Part shown: positions 1-5,748 of the stretch, piece after piece
How positions within the stretch are numbered: position 1 is the first letter of the stretch
Layout of the letters: each line of letters begins with the position of its first letter
Assembly (NCBI GenBank): GCA_900551345.1
Contig: URVP01000083.1
Span: 1 to 6,413, forward strand
DNA length: 6,413 nt
DNA from: an uncultured Eubacteriales bacterium
Lineage (GTDB): Bacteria; Bacillota; Clostridia; Monoglobales; UMGS1388
Direction of reading: 5' to 3'
Translations under genes and position numbers: made by a program
Notes under the pieces: generated by a model
What the model saw: the letters and a program-made list of their open reading frames with translations, nothing else
Database searches by the model: none
Told to the model about the DNA's origin: nothing

Positions 1-492
1 ATAAACAATGCCCGACTGGAGCTTGACTCGGTAGGCGGCAGGGTTGAAATCGCAGTCACCGGACTGCCCGCAGGACTGGGTGAGCCGTTTTTTGACAGCG
101 CGGAAAGCATTTTGTCCCACTGGTATTTTTCAATCCCGGCAGTTAAAGCGGTGGAGTTCGGCATAGGTGCAAAATTCGGCGAAAGCTATGCCTCAGATGT
201 CAACGACAGTATGTACTGTGAAGACGGCAAGGTATATACCCGCACCAACAACTGCGGCGGTATATGCGGCGGTATAACCAACGGTATGCCGGTTACGGCG
301 CTGCTTACCTTTAAGCCCACCCCCTCCATTGCCAAGGCTCAGCAGTCTGTAAATGTTGAAACGATGGAAAACACAACTCTTGAAGTCAGAGGCAGGCACG
401 ACCCCTGCATAGTACGCCGTGCGGCGGTGGTATGCGAGGCGGCAACGGCACTGGCTCTTATGGATTTATATATGGAAGGCGGCTGCAGATAA
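1..492 (+). CDS. aroC: Chorismate synthase, C-terminal part (cut by left edge)
   Basis: The reading frame is open from the first base and gives 163 residues ending in TAA; the N-terminal half lies outside the window. Chorismate synthase converts 5-enolpyruvylshikimate-3-phosphate to chorismate, the last step of the shikimate pathway, in the cytoplasm and with reduced FMN. Several family signatures are visible: TNNCGGICGGITNGMP (compare the usual TNNAGGxxGGISNGMP), then FKPTPSIAKAQQSV, and the C-terminal GRHDPCIVRRAAVVCEA. The segment GIGAKFGESYASDVND matches the family region that ends in an Asn-Asp pair before the flavin/substrate site. The C-terminus has normal family length after the GRHDP motif, so the end is intact. 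Its stop codon shares one base with the start of the next gene (TAATG), which implies translational coupling in one operon. Identity is secure; only the missing 5' part is unknown. Confidence 0.96.
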   Translation: MNNARLELDSVGGRVEIAVTGLPAGLGEPFFDSAESILSHWYFSIPAVKAVEFGIGAKFGESYASDVNDSMYCEDGKVYTRTNNCGGICGGITNGMPVTALLTFKPTPSIAKAQQSVNVETMENTTLEVRGRHDPCIVRRAAVVCEAATALALMDLYMEGGCR

Positions 493-1244
493 TGGATTTA
501 CTTGAGATACGCAAAGAGATTGACGAAGTTAACCGTCAAATGTCCGAGCTTTACGACAAAAGAGAAAAGCTTGCTCAGGCTGTTGCCGAGTGCAAAAAGA
601 TAGATAAAACTCCCATTCTGAACGAAAAAAGGGAAAAGGAGATACTGGACAAATGGTCAGCAGGCAACCCTTTTAAACGCAAGTTTTTTATGAACATAAT
701 GATGCTCAGCCGCAACCTGCAAACAAAGCTGCTGCTGCAAAAAAACATAGTGCTTATCGGAATGTCCGGCTGCGGCAAATCCACCATAGGCAGGATAATA
801 GCCGGAGCCCTTGACCTGCCACTAAAGGATATGGACACGGAAATAGAAAAGCAAGAAAAAATGAGTATAAATCAAATTTTCGCCGAAAAGGGTGAGGGTT
901 ATTTCAGAAATGCAGAAACACAGCAGGCAATCAAGCTGTCAAAATCAAAAAAGCCCTGTGTTATACCAACGGGAGGCGGCGTTGTTTTAAATGAAGAGAA
1001 CATGAATCTGCTTAAAAAAACAGGCATAGTTTTCTTTATTGACCGCAGTCCCGACAGTATTATAAAAAATCTCAATTCGGAAAAACGGCCTCTTTTAAAA
1101 AACGACCCGCAGAAATTATACGAAATTTACGAAAGCCGCATTGACCTGTACAGAAAATATGCGGATTATACAATAGAAAAGAATGCCACTCCAAACACCA
1201 CCGCCGGGGAGATAATAAACATTTTGCAAAGTATGTCTTTGTGA
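492..1244 (+). CDS. aroK: Bifunctional chorismate mutase / shikimate kinase fusion
   Basis: A 250-residue cytoplasmic fusion. Residues 1-80 form an AroQ-type all-helical chorismate mutase (chorismate to prephenate). By eye alignment to the E. coli P-protein, Arg7, Arg24, Lys35, Arg47, Glu48, Ser73 and Gln77 match its active-site residues, while its Asp48 is Asn44 here and the loop between helices is about seven residues shorter. Residues 84-250 form a shikimate kinase (ATP-dependent 3-phosphorylation of shikimate): Walker A GMSGCGKST at 90-98, DMD at 113-115, Arg139 in GYFRNAE, GGG at 161-163, lid Arg199 in KRPLL and Arg216. The ATG at 492 was chosen because it overlaps the aroC stop, has GGAAGG at 474-479 and begins the mutase helix. 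The frame is open further upstream, but that part lies inside aroC and looks like no domain. Both halves look catalytically complete; the kinase assignment is the firmer one. Confidence 0.93.
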   Translation: MDLLEIRKEIDEVNRQMSELYDKREKLAQAVAECKKIDKTPILNEKREKEILDKWSAGNPFKRKFFMNIMMLSRNLQTKLLLQKNIVLIGMSGCGKSTIGRIIAGALDLPLKDMDTEIEKQEKMSINQIFAEKGEGYFRNAETQQAIKLSKSKKPCVIPTGGGVVLNEENMNLLKKTGIVFFIDRSPDSIIKNLNSEKRPLLKNDPQKLYEIYESRIDLYRKYADYTIEKNATPNTTAGEIINILQSMSL

Positions 1245-1291
1245 AAAACACAGCAAAAAGCAAACTTTATTTACACCGCACTTATTCTCGC

Positions 1292-1296
1292 AGAGG
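1292..1296 (+). promoter_or_regulatory. Ribosome-binding site that fixes the start of the XRE gene
   Basis: AGAGG lies seven bases before the ATG at 1304. The frame could also begin at a GTG at 1241, overlapping the previous stop codon, but the extra 21 residues there are basic, unlike the family N-terminus, and have no comparable Shine-Dalgarno sequence. The site therefore favours the shorter protein. Confidence 0.6.
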
Positions 1297-1303
1297 TGTT
1301 TTT

Positions 1304-1639
1304 ATGAAATTAAAAACAATAGGAATCAATATAAGAAAATACAGAAAACAAAAAGGTATGCGCCAGGAGCAGCTTGCAGAAGCGGCACATCTGAGCACAA
1401 ATTATATAGGAATGATAGAACGGGGCGAAAAACTGCCTGCACTGGATACTTTTTTAAGAATTGCAGATGCGTTGGAAGTATCGGCGGATATGCTGCTTGC
1501 AGACGCTTTAAAGCAAGGCTATAAAGTAAAAGACTCCCTTCTTGCACAAAAGATAAGCGGATTACAGCCCGAGGAAAGGGAAAAAATATATGCTGTTATT
1601 GACGCTATGGTAAAGTATCTTCCTGACCTCCGCTTATAA
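1304..1639 (+). CDS. XRE-family helix-turn-helix transcriptional regulator
   Basis: A 111-residue cytoplasmic protein with a Cro/C1-type (HTH_3, XRE) DNA-binding domain at about residues 6-65. The canonical pattern is visible: IGINIRKYRKQKGM at the start, QEQLAEAAHLS as helix 2 and turn, TNYIGMIERGEK as the recognition helix, then LDTFLRIADALEVSADMLL. The remaining 45 residues include a charged helix (LQPEEREKIYAVIDAMVKYL) of the kind that often mediates dimerisation; no enzymatic or ligand-binding domain is recognisable. It follows the kinase fusion by 59 bp on the same strand without an intervening terminator and is followed directly by a strong one, so it may be read from the aro transcript. 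Whether it controls aromatic amino acid genes, itself, or something elsewhere cannot be told from sequence. The family assignment is firm; the regulatory target is unknown. Confidence 0.9.
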   Translation: MKLKTIGINIRKYRKQKGMRQEQLAEAAHLSTNYIGMIERGEKLPALDTFLRIADALEVSADMLLADALKQGYKVKDSLLAQKISGLQPEEREKIYAVIDAMVKYLPDLRL

Positions 1640-1651
1640 AAGCAAAAAACT

Positions 1652-1695
1652 GCGGCAGCGGATTCATTTATATCCGCTGCCGCGATTATTTTTTA
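1652..1695. terminator. Bidirectional intrinsic terminator between convergent genes
   Basis: A perfect 12-bp stem, GCGGCAGCGGAT (1652-1663) with ATCCGCTGCCGC (1672-1683), closes an 8-base loop. On the plus strand it is followed by an AT run with six consecutive Ts (1689-1694). On the minus strand it is followed by the complement of AAAAAA at 1645-1650, a T run. It lies between the XRE gene and the convergent LRR gene and can end both transcripts. Confidence 0.9.
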
Positions 1696-1698
1696 TCA

Positions 1699-3006
1699 CT
1701 ATTCAACTATATCAAACTCAGCCGCACCGAGTATTGGTTTCAAGGAATTTGACGCATCTGCCCATACGAACAGCTTAACTTTTTCAGGCGTTTTTTCAAG
1801 ACCGGCAAAGATTGTATGGGAAAGGCTGTCGGTAAGAGAAATGCTTTTCACCGCTGCAAGACCGTCACCGTCATACACAGCTATATATGCCACGGCAGTA
1901 TCTTTGTATGCGTTCCAGTCCGCCTCGCCGATTACAACATTATAATCGACACGGTATTCCCCTGTTTCTTCATTGTATGATACATCATTTATAACAGATG
2001 AGCTTTCCTGTATCTTTGCATAAGAAAGAGTCGCCGTATCGGTAGAATCCGTTTTCTGGGAAGTATCCGCAATTCCGTTTTCGTCTACGGGATATATGCC
2101 CGACGCAACATTGAACCGAGCTTCAAAATCAGCATAAGAGGAACGATTTGCAGGATAATGAACCGTAAGGTTTGTTTTAAAATTGTTGTGAAGGATATTA
2201 GTGCCAAGCAGGGGAGCATTTGCCCCTTCAAAATAAATATTCCTTACTCCGTTGCTCCAGCCCTGACAGAAAACGCTGTTTCCTACGGACTCAAGATTTC
2301 CTTTGAAATAAATATGGTCTATTCCGATTTTTCCTTTAAAAGTGTTATTCTCTATTGTTTTCACTCTCCAAGGAATTTCTACAACCGACGGCAGATTACT
2401 GGAGCCGAAAGCCCCTGTCACTATGGTTTCGAGTGACTTCGGAAAGTTAAATTCGTTAATGGCTGTGGCGTTGTTGAAAGCGTCCTGCCCTATCTTAGTT
2501 ATTGTCTCTCCATATATGACAACCGATTTAAGTGAGGTTGCCTTATAGCAAAGCTGTGCGGGAATTTCAGTTATTCCTTCGGAAAATACAAGCCTTTGTA
2601 TAGTCGTTGCCTTTTTGTTAAAATGTCCGAATACCTTACTGTCTATGGTCTTAATCTCATAGGCTTCTCCTTCATATATAATTTTTGAAGGGAACACCAC
2701 TTCCGTTGCCGTTTCCGGAAAATCGTTTACGGTATTGGTAAGCGTGTAAAGACCGTAGCAAGGCTGAAGAACCGAGGGATTGGACACAGACCAGTTAAAG
2801 GCATAACTCCTGTCAACAGGATTTTCAGGATCAGTATTATCTATTACATGATTTATCAGATAACCGGTTTCCGGGTCGTAGGTAGCATTTGTCCAGGATT
2901 CATCGGCAATAACCTGTATCTGCGTTTCAACCGCAAACACATGCACTGCGCTTAAATTCGCACATAATAAAATTCCTATCATTGCCGCACATAATAACTT
3001 TTTCAT
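1699..3006 (-). CDS. Secreted BspA-like leucine-rich-repeat protein
   Basis: A 435-residue exported protein. The N-terminus (MKKLLCAAMIGILLCANLSA) is a Sec signal peptide, with likely cleavage after VHVFA at about residue 25. Residues 100-300 hold degenerate BspA/Treponema-type LRRs (LRR_5 style): FPSKIIYEGEAYEIKTIDSKVF, LVFSEGITEIPAQLC, VVIYGETITKIGQDAF, FNFPKSLETIVTGAF, VEIPWRVKTIENNTF, IYFKGNLESVGNSVF. After a Ser/Thr/Asp-rich linker (about 310-328), residues 328-435 form a beta-rich C-terminal module ending VKLFVWADASNSLKPILGAAEFDI, similar to terminal modules in many clostridial extracellular proteins. No LPXTG, SLH or dockerin motif is visible, so it is probably released or weakly held at the surface. 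A role in adhesion or substrate recognition is usual for the family but is inference here. The start is supported by AAGGGGTG just upstream. It appears to be a single-gene transcript. Confidence 0.85.
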   Translation of the reverse strand: MKKLLCAAMIGILLCANLSAVHVFAVETQIQVIADESWTNATYDPETGYLINHVIDNTDPENPVDRSYAFNWSVSNPSVLQPCYGLYTLTNTVNDFPETATEVVFPSKIIYEGEAYEIKTIDSKVFGHFNKKATTIQRLVFSEGITEIPAQLCYKATSLKSVVIYGETITKIGQDAFNNATAINEFNFPKSLETIVTGAFGSSNLPSVVEIPWRVKTIENNTFKGKIGIDHIYFKGNLESVGNSVFCQGWSNGVRNIYFEGANAPLLGTNILHNNFKTNLTVHYPANRSSYADFEARFNVASGIYPVDENGIADTSQKTDSTDTATLSYAKIQESSSVINDVSYNEETGEYRVDYNVVIGEADWNAYKDTAVAYIAVYDGDGLAAVKSISLTDSLSHTIFAGLEKTPEKVKLFVWADASNSLKPILGAAEFDIVE

Positions 3007-3015
3007 GTAATTACA

Positions 3016-3021
3016 CCCCTT
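3016..3021 (-). promoter_or_regulatory. Ribosome-binding site of the LRR gene
   Basis: Read on the minus strand, AAGGGG lies nine bases before the ATG at 3006. It is a good Shine-Dalgarno match and confirms the start that places the signal peptide at the very N-terminus. Confidence 0.7.
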
Positions 3022-3184
3022 ATAACATATATTATATTCCGATATATATCTGCATCGTAAAATATTTTTCCAGTTCAGAGCTACATTCCGTCAGGCATAT
3101 TTGAATCGGCAGATACAATTAGCCGTCAAAAATACCGTGCATCTTTGCTGTAGTTGTGATATCATGGCTGTAATTATCAAATAT

Positions 3185-3220
3185 ATAATATACGATACCA
3201 TAAAATTTGGTAAAAGTCAA
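3185..3220 (-). promoter_or_regulatory. Candidate promoter(s) for the LRR gene
   Basis: Two overlapping sigma-A-like arrangements can be read on the minus strand. One is TTGACT (3220-3215), 17 bp, TATCGT (3197-3192). The other is TTACCA (3213-3208), 17 bp, TATTAT (3190-3185). Either would leave a 5' leader of about 175-185 bases before the LRR start. A nearer TATAAT at 3036-3031 exists but lacks a convincing -35 box. The surrounding sequence is very AT-rich, so chance matches are likely. Confidence 0.35.
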
Positions 3221-3275
3221 TAAATAATTTAACGGAAACAGAACTTTTAATTATAACTAAAGAATATAACAAAAT

Positions 3276-3296
3276 TTGTCAAAAACCCCTTGACAA
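3276..3296. repeat. Inverted repeat overlapping the -35 box (possible operator)
   Basis: TTGTCAA (3276-3282) and TTGACAA (3290-3296) are perfect 7-bp inverted arms separated by AAACCCC. The right arm contains the -35 hexamer of the downstream plus-strand promoter. Binding of a dimeric repressor here would block RNA polymerase. No regulator is identified, and a 7-bp palindrome may arise by chance in AT-rich DNA. Confidence 0.4.
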
Positions 3297-3318
3297 GAAT
3301 ATTCTAATTTGCTAATAT
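3290..3318 (+). promoter_or_regulatory. Sigma-A-type promoter of the PL22-like gene
   Basis: A perfect -35 TTGACA (3290-3295), an ideal 17-bp spacer and a -10 of TAATAT (3313-3318; 4 of 6 to TATAAT). Transcription would begin near 3325, leaving a leader of about 34 bases with the Shine-Dalgarno sequence. A further in-frame ATG at 3326 would then sit at the 5' end of the mRNA, which argues against its use as the start. Confidence 0.7.
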
Positions 3319-3341
3319 CAGCTTAATGTTATACAGCTGTG

Positions 3342-3348
3342 AAAGGGA
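3342..3348 (+). promoter_or_regulatory. Ribosome-binding site that fixes the start of the PL22-like gene
   Basis: AAAGGGA lies ten bases before the ATG at 3359. The in-frame ATG at 3326 has no Shine-Dalgarno sequence and coincides with the predicted transcription start, so the protein most likely begins at 3359. Confidence 0.65.
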
Positions 3349-3358
3349 CGGTTTTAAC

Positions 3359-4504
3359 ATGAATTATATCAAATCGGCGTTGGGCGGAAAACTGCTCACT
3401 CCGGAAAAGGACGAAGTTACGGGAGTTGTATCATATAAATTGTACAATCCCGACAATCGTATACAGCAGAACTTTTACTTTACATCCATAAGCATGTCAA
3501 AAGACGACAGATTTCTCGTATACATATCCTCAACACCCGAGGACAAAAAGCAGAATTTGTGGATAGCTGACTTTTTAAAACAGGAGGTGCGTCCTCTTGT
3601 GACTAAGGGCTTTGATGTAGAGTCCTGCGTACTTGACGAGGCACGGGGCAAGCTATGGTATGCAAGAGACGGAGTATGCTACGGGGTGAATATTGAAGAT
3701 ACCACCCCCGACAGAGAAGAGGTACTGTTTGAATTTCCAACCGAGATCTCGCAAGGGCAGCAGGTTAAGGCTTTCAGCAATCATATCTCATTTAACGGCG
3801 ACAACAACCGGGTTGCTTACTGCGGCAGAGTGGGCAAATACAGATATGTAGGATTCTATGATTTGGAAACGAAGAAGCATAAAATAGTCCACAAAACCCT
3901 GCTGAATGCCACTCATGTTCAGTTTGCTCCGGATAAGAGCAACAGAATACTATTCTGCCATGACTGGTGGCAGTCGGAGGAGACAGGCGAAAAGCATACC
4001 TGGGATCACCGTCTTTGGATATATGACGATAAGCAGGATGAAGTTTTTCCCATATATTTTCACGAGCATGAAATGGATGTATCACATACACCCTTCCACG
4101 AATACTGGAAGCCGGACGGATCATGTATATATCTGTGCGACATTCCCCACGGTGTGGTAAAGCACGACCCAAGCGAACCGGATAAGTATGAGCTTGTGTG
4201 GAAAGGCAGACACGCACACGCACACAGCGATTCTACCGGTACCCGTTTTGTATCGGATATAAATACATACGCCTGGGTGGACGGGGTACTCAGCAGTATA
4301 GCCTATTTTAACAAAGAAACGGGTAAAGAGGGGTATATCTCCCTTACCGTTCCGCCTGCAATGAAATTCCCGAACAAATGCGGACGGCACTATCACCCCC
4401 ATCCGCACCCCACATTCTCACCGTCGGACAACTGGATAATATACGGCAATACCAAACACTCTCAGATGAACCTGAGCATAGTAGACTGTGATGATATATT
4501 TTAA
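3359..4504 (+). CDS. Oligogalacturonate lyase-like protein (PL22 family beta-propeller)
   Basis: A 381-residue protein without signal peptide or membrane segment, hence cytoplasmic. It has propeller-type repeats (SMSKDDRFLVYISSTPEDKK, HVQFAPDKSNRILFC, YWKPDGSCIYLC, TFSPSDNWIIYGN). It resembles oligogalacturonate lyases, which split unsaturated digalacturonate by beta-elimination late in pectin breakdown. Landmarks in family order are FCHDWW (199-204) and WDHRLW (215-220, Arg218), then HEYWKPDG (247-254, His247 as candidate base). HAHAHSD (285-291) and HYHPHPHPTF (344-353) follow as candidate Mn2+ ligands. By eye against enterobacterial Ogl, His287, His348 and His350 match the metal histidines; the Gln ligand of that enzyme falls on Tyr345, with extra histidines beside it. 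Length is near the roughly 388 residues usual for Ogl. No transporter, kduI/kduD or other pectin gene lies within the window. A related propeller with another uronate or sugar substrate remains possible; the fold is safer than the substrate. Confidence 0.72.
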   Translation: MNYIKSALGGKLLTPEKDEVTGVVSYKLYNPDNRIQQNFYFTSISMSKDDRFLVYISSTPEDKKQNLWIADFLKQEVRPLVTKGFDVESCVLDEARGKLWYARDGVCYGVNIEDTTPDREEVLFEFPTEISQGQQVKAFSNHISFNGDNNRVAYCGRVGKYRYVGFYDLETKKHKIVHKTLLNATHVQFAPDKSNRILFCHDWWQSEETGEKHTWDHRLWIYDDKQDEVFPIYFHEHEMDVSHTPFHEYWKPDGSCIYLCDIPHGVVKHDPSEPDKYELVWKGRHAHAHSDSTGTRFVSDINTYAWVDGVLSSIAYFNKETGKEGYISLTVPPAMKFPNKCGRHYHPHPHPTFSPSDNWIIYGNTKHSQMNLSIVDCDDIF

Positions 4505-4509
4505 AAAGC

Positions 4510-4546
4510 AAAGGACAAATGCACAAGGCATTTGTCCTTTATTTTA
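4510..4546. terminator. Bidirectional intrinsic terminator between PL22-like gene and spoIIP
   Basis: A perfect 13-bp stem, AAAGGACAAATGC (4510-4522) with GCATTTGTCCTTT (4528-4540), closes a 5-base loop and is followed by ATTTTAT on the plus strand. On the minus strand the stem is followed by the complement of TTAAAAAGC (4501-4509), giving a T run. It begins six bases after the PL22-like stop and lies 27 bases downstream of the spoIIP stop, so it can serve both convergent units. Confidence 0.88.
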
Positions 4547-4567
4547 TACAAATTTATTTTACTCAAC

Positions 4568-5681
4568 TTACTGAAGCAGGCGTGCAAGAGCGGAAGCGGC
4601 ACATTTGCCGCCCAGGATTGCCTCCTCCAGGGAATTGGCATTGCTGCCAACTTCTACTATGATTGAATTGGGCGTCATATGCTGGTTGAAACGTTCCTTA
4701 CGGAAGTCTATAGGCCGGGCAAGGCAGGGGTAAAGACTGTTCATCTCGTTTTGCAGTTTAACTGCAAAGGACAGGTTATCCCTCCAGCCTGAATGTTCAA
4801 GACCTAAAAGGTCGCTGCCGCAAACCAGCATTACCTGTGCAACCTTTTGGTCGTCTACTTGGGTTACCGCCTTAACAAGAGTATTGTCCCCACGCACCAT
4901 AGCATCACGGTGAACATCAAGCACAACCTGTATTGACGGGTACTTTTTTATGTATTTTTGTACGGTCTTAAGACTGTTTACATATGAACTGTTATAATCG
5001 GGGTAATCGTGAAGGGTCTTATCATGGATAACATTTATCCCCGCTTCTTTTAAAACCTTTGCCATCTCCTCCCCCACTCGGACAACATTATATTTTGTGT
5101 CCTGGGTTCGGTCGGTATCCGACTGTTTATAATAATTTGCATCGGTGGGCTTATATGCTTCGGTAGCATGGCTGTGCAGAATGAGCACTGTCGGTTCTGA
5201 GCTTTTCTCATATTTAAGGGGCTGCTCAAAAAGAGCCTTTGCATCTATGGAATATGTAGTGCTGTTTTTTACATACACACCGTTATACGAAGCATATCCG
5301 GCAGAAGATGACGCCTGTATGGTGGTTTCCGTTATAGTGCCCATACCCTCGGCAGCAGCCTCAGTCTGCGCCGCCGTGCGGACCGACGCCGCCTTTATCT
5401 CTTCGGAGGGAAGCGACTCTGAAGCGGCAAGAGAGCTTTTAACAATGCTCACCGGCTGAAGCGGGTCAAACCCCATAACAGTCCGGGCAATGCGTGCAAG
5501 CACGGGGGTATGGTCTTGATCCGTATATCGCAGACGAGTCTTGACTATGCCCACATAACTGCCGCTGTCTGAAAAATACATGGCGGTATATCCTGAAAAC
5601 ATAATAAGCCCGATTAATATTATAACAACCGCAAAAAACGGAAATTTTCTTTTTTTTTACATACATTCTGCACAGCTTCAC
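4568..5681 (-). CDS. spoIIP: Stage II sporulation protein P, with apparent frameshift near its N-terminus
   Basis: SpoIIP is a membrane-anchored peptidoglycan amidase/endopeptidase that works with SpoIID and SpoIIM in thinning septal wall and in forespore engulfment. The uninterrupted frame (5602-4568, 344 residues) has the catalytic domain from about residue 135: HSHATEAY (143-150), DVHRD (229-233) and VEVGSNANS (316-324), the His/Glu zinc-site pattern of the family. An Ala/Ser/Thr-rich linker lies at 57-100. The ATG at 5602 has no ribosome-binding site and starts inside the membrane segment. Upstream, the same frame continues as KKRKFPFF and a hydrophobic stretch but hits a stop at 5659-5657 without any start codon. 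A good start (GGAAGG, then GTG at 5681; MKLCRMYVK) lies in the other frame, joined at nine As (5658-5650). With eight As the product would be a normal 370-residue SpoIIP. The gene follows gpr by 67 bp, the order typical of spore formers. Family identity is certain; whether the gene is functional depends on the homopolymer. Confidence 0.9.
5650..5658 (-). other. A9 homopolymer at which the spoIIP frame breaks
   Basis: On the coding strand the sequence reads GTA, then nine As counting the last base of that codon, then GAAAATTTCCG. The frame from the GTG start reads VKKKKISVF and is hydrophilic afterwards. One base fewer gives VKKRKFPFF followed by a typical transmembrane helix continuous with the SpoIIP catalytic frame. 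Confidence 0.85.
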
Positions 5682-5688
5682 ATTGTCA

Positions 5689-5694
5689 CCTTCC
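5689..5694 (-). promoter_or_regulatory. Ribosome-binding site pointing to the GTG start of spoIIP
   Basis: On the minus strand GGAAGG lies seven bases before GTG at 5681-5679. It is the best Shine-Dalgarno sequence between gpr and the SpoIIP catalytic frame, and it lies in the frame that needs a one-base deletion to reach that catalytic domain. An ATG at 5696 in the same frame has no comparable site. Confidence 0.6.
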
Positions 5695-5748
5695 ATCGTT
5701 TGTTTAAAACCTTGTGTACCTTTATATTTATATGCCCGCACAAGCTTA

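Larger units (their letters stand above)
3007..3289. other. AT-rich divergent intergenic region
   Basis: No credible gene is seen between the LRR gene and the PL22-like promoter. It contains the LRR ribosome-binding site, weak minus-strand promoter candidates, a perfect 8-bp palindrome TGATATCA (3157-3164) and a direct repeat GCTGTAGTT / GCTGTAATT (3147-3155 and 3167-3175; 8 of 9 identical, 20-bp period). The repeat pair flanks the palindrome, which would suit a regulator-binding site, but nothing identifies a binding protein. Confidence 0.5.

Noticed and set aside
432..491. Extended start of the kinase fusion inside aroC
   Set aside because: The frame is open, but the extra 20 residues are Gly/Tyr-rich shadow of the aroC C-terminus; the ATG at 492 begins the mutase helix and has a Shine-Dalgarno sequence.
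2158..2548. Plus-strand open frames opposite the LRR gene
   Set aside because: No recognisable domain and no start signals; they mirror the repeat-coding sequence of the LRR gene.
3007..3358. Riboswitch, T-box or small RNA in the divergent region
   Set aside because: No T-box sequence, conserved riboswitch core or stable hairpin with a T run was found there; only short palindromes in AT-rich DNA.
3792..4223. 143-residue open frame opposite the PL22-like gene
   Set aside because: It is rich in Arg, His and Cys with no domain pattern and lies antisense to a clearly conserved propeller gene; it is a shadow frame, as are the overlapping ones at 4121-4408 and 3906-4160.
5648..5658. dnaX-like A AAA AAG slippery heptamer as programmed -1 frameshifting in spoIIP
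   Set aside because: The heptamer is present in the upstream frame, but a -1 shift leads into a third frame that stops shortly after. The catalytic frame needs a +1 shift (one A lost), so ribosomal -1 slippage does not explain it.
5466..5741. A separate 91-residue protein starting upstream of spoIIP on the minus strand
   Set aside because: Its first part contains the SpoIIP start region and the rest is the out-of-frame reading of spoIIP after the A9 run, rich in Cys, Arg and Tyr with no domain; it is the product of the frame break.
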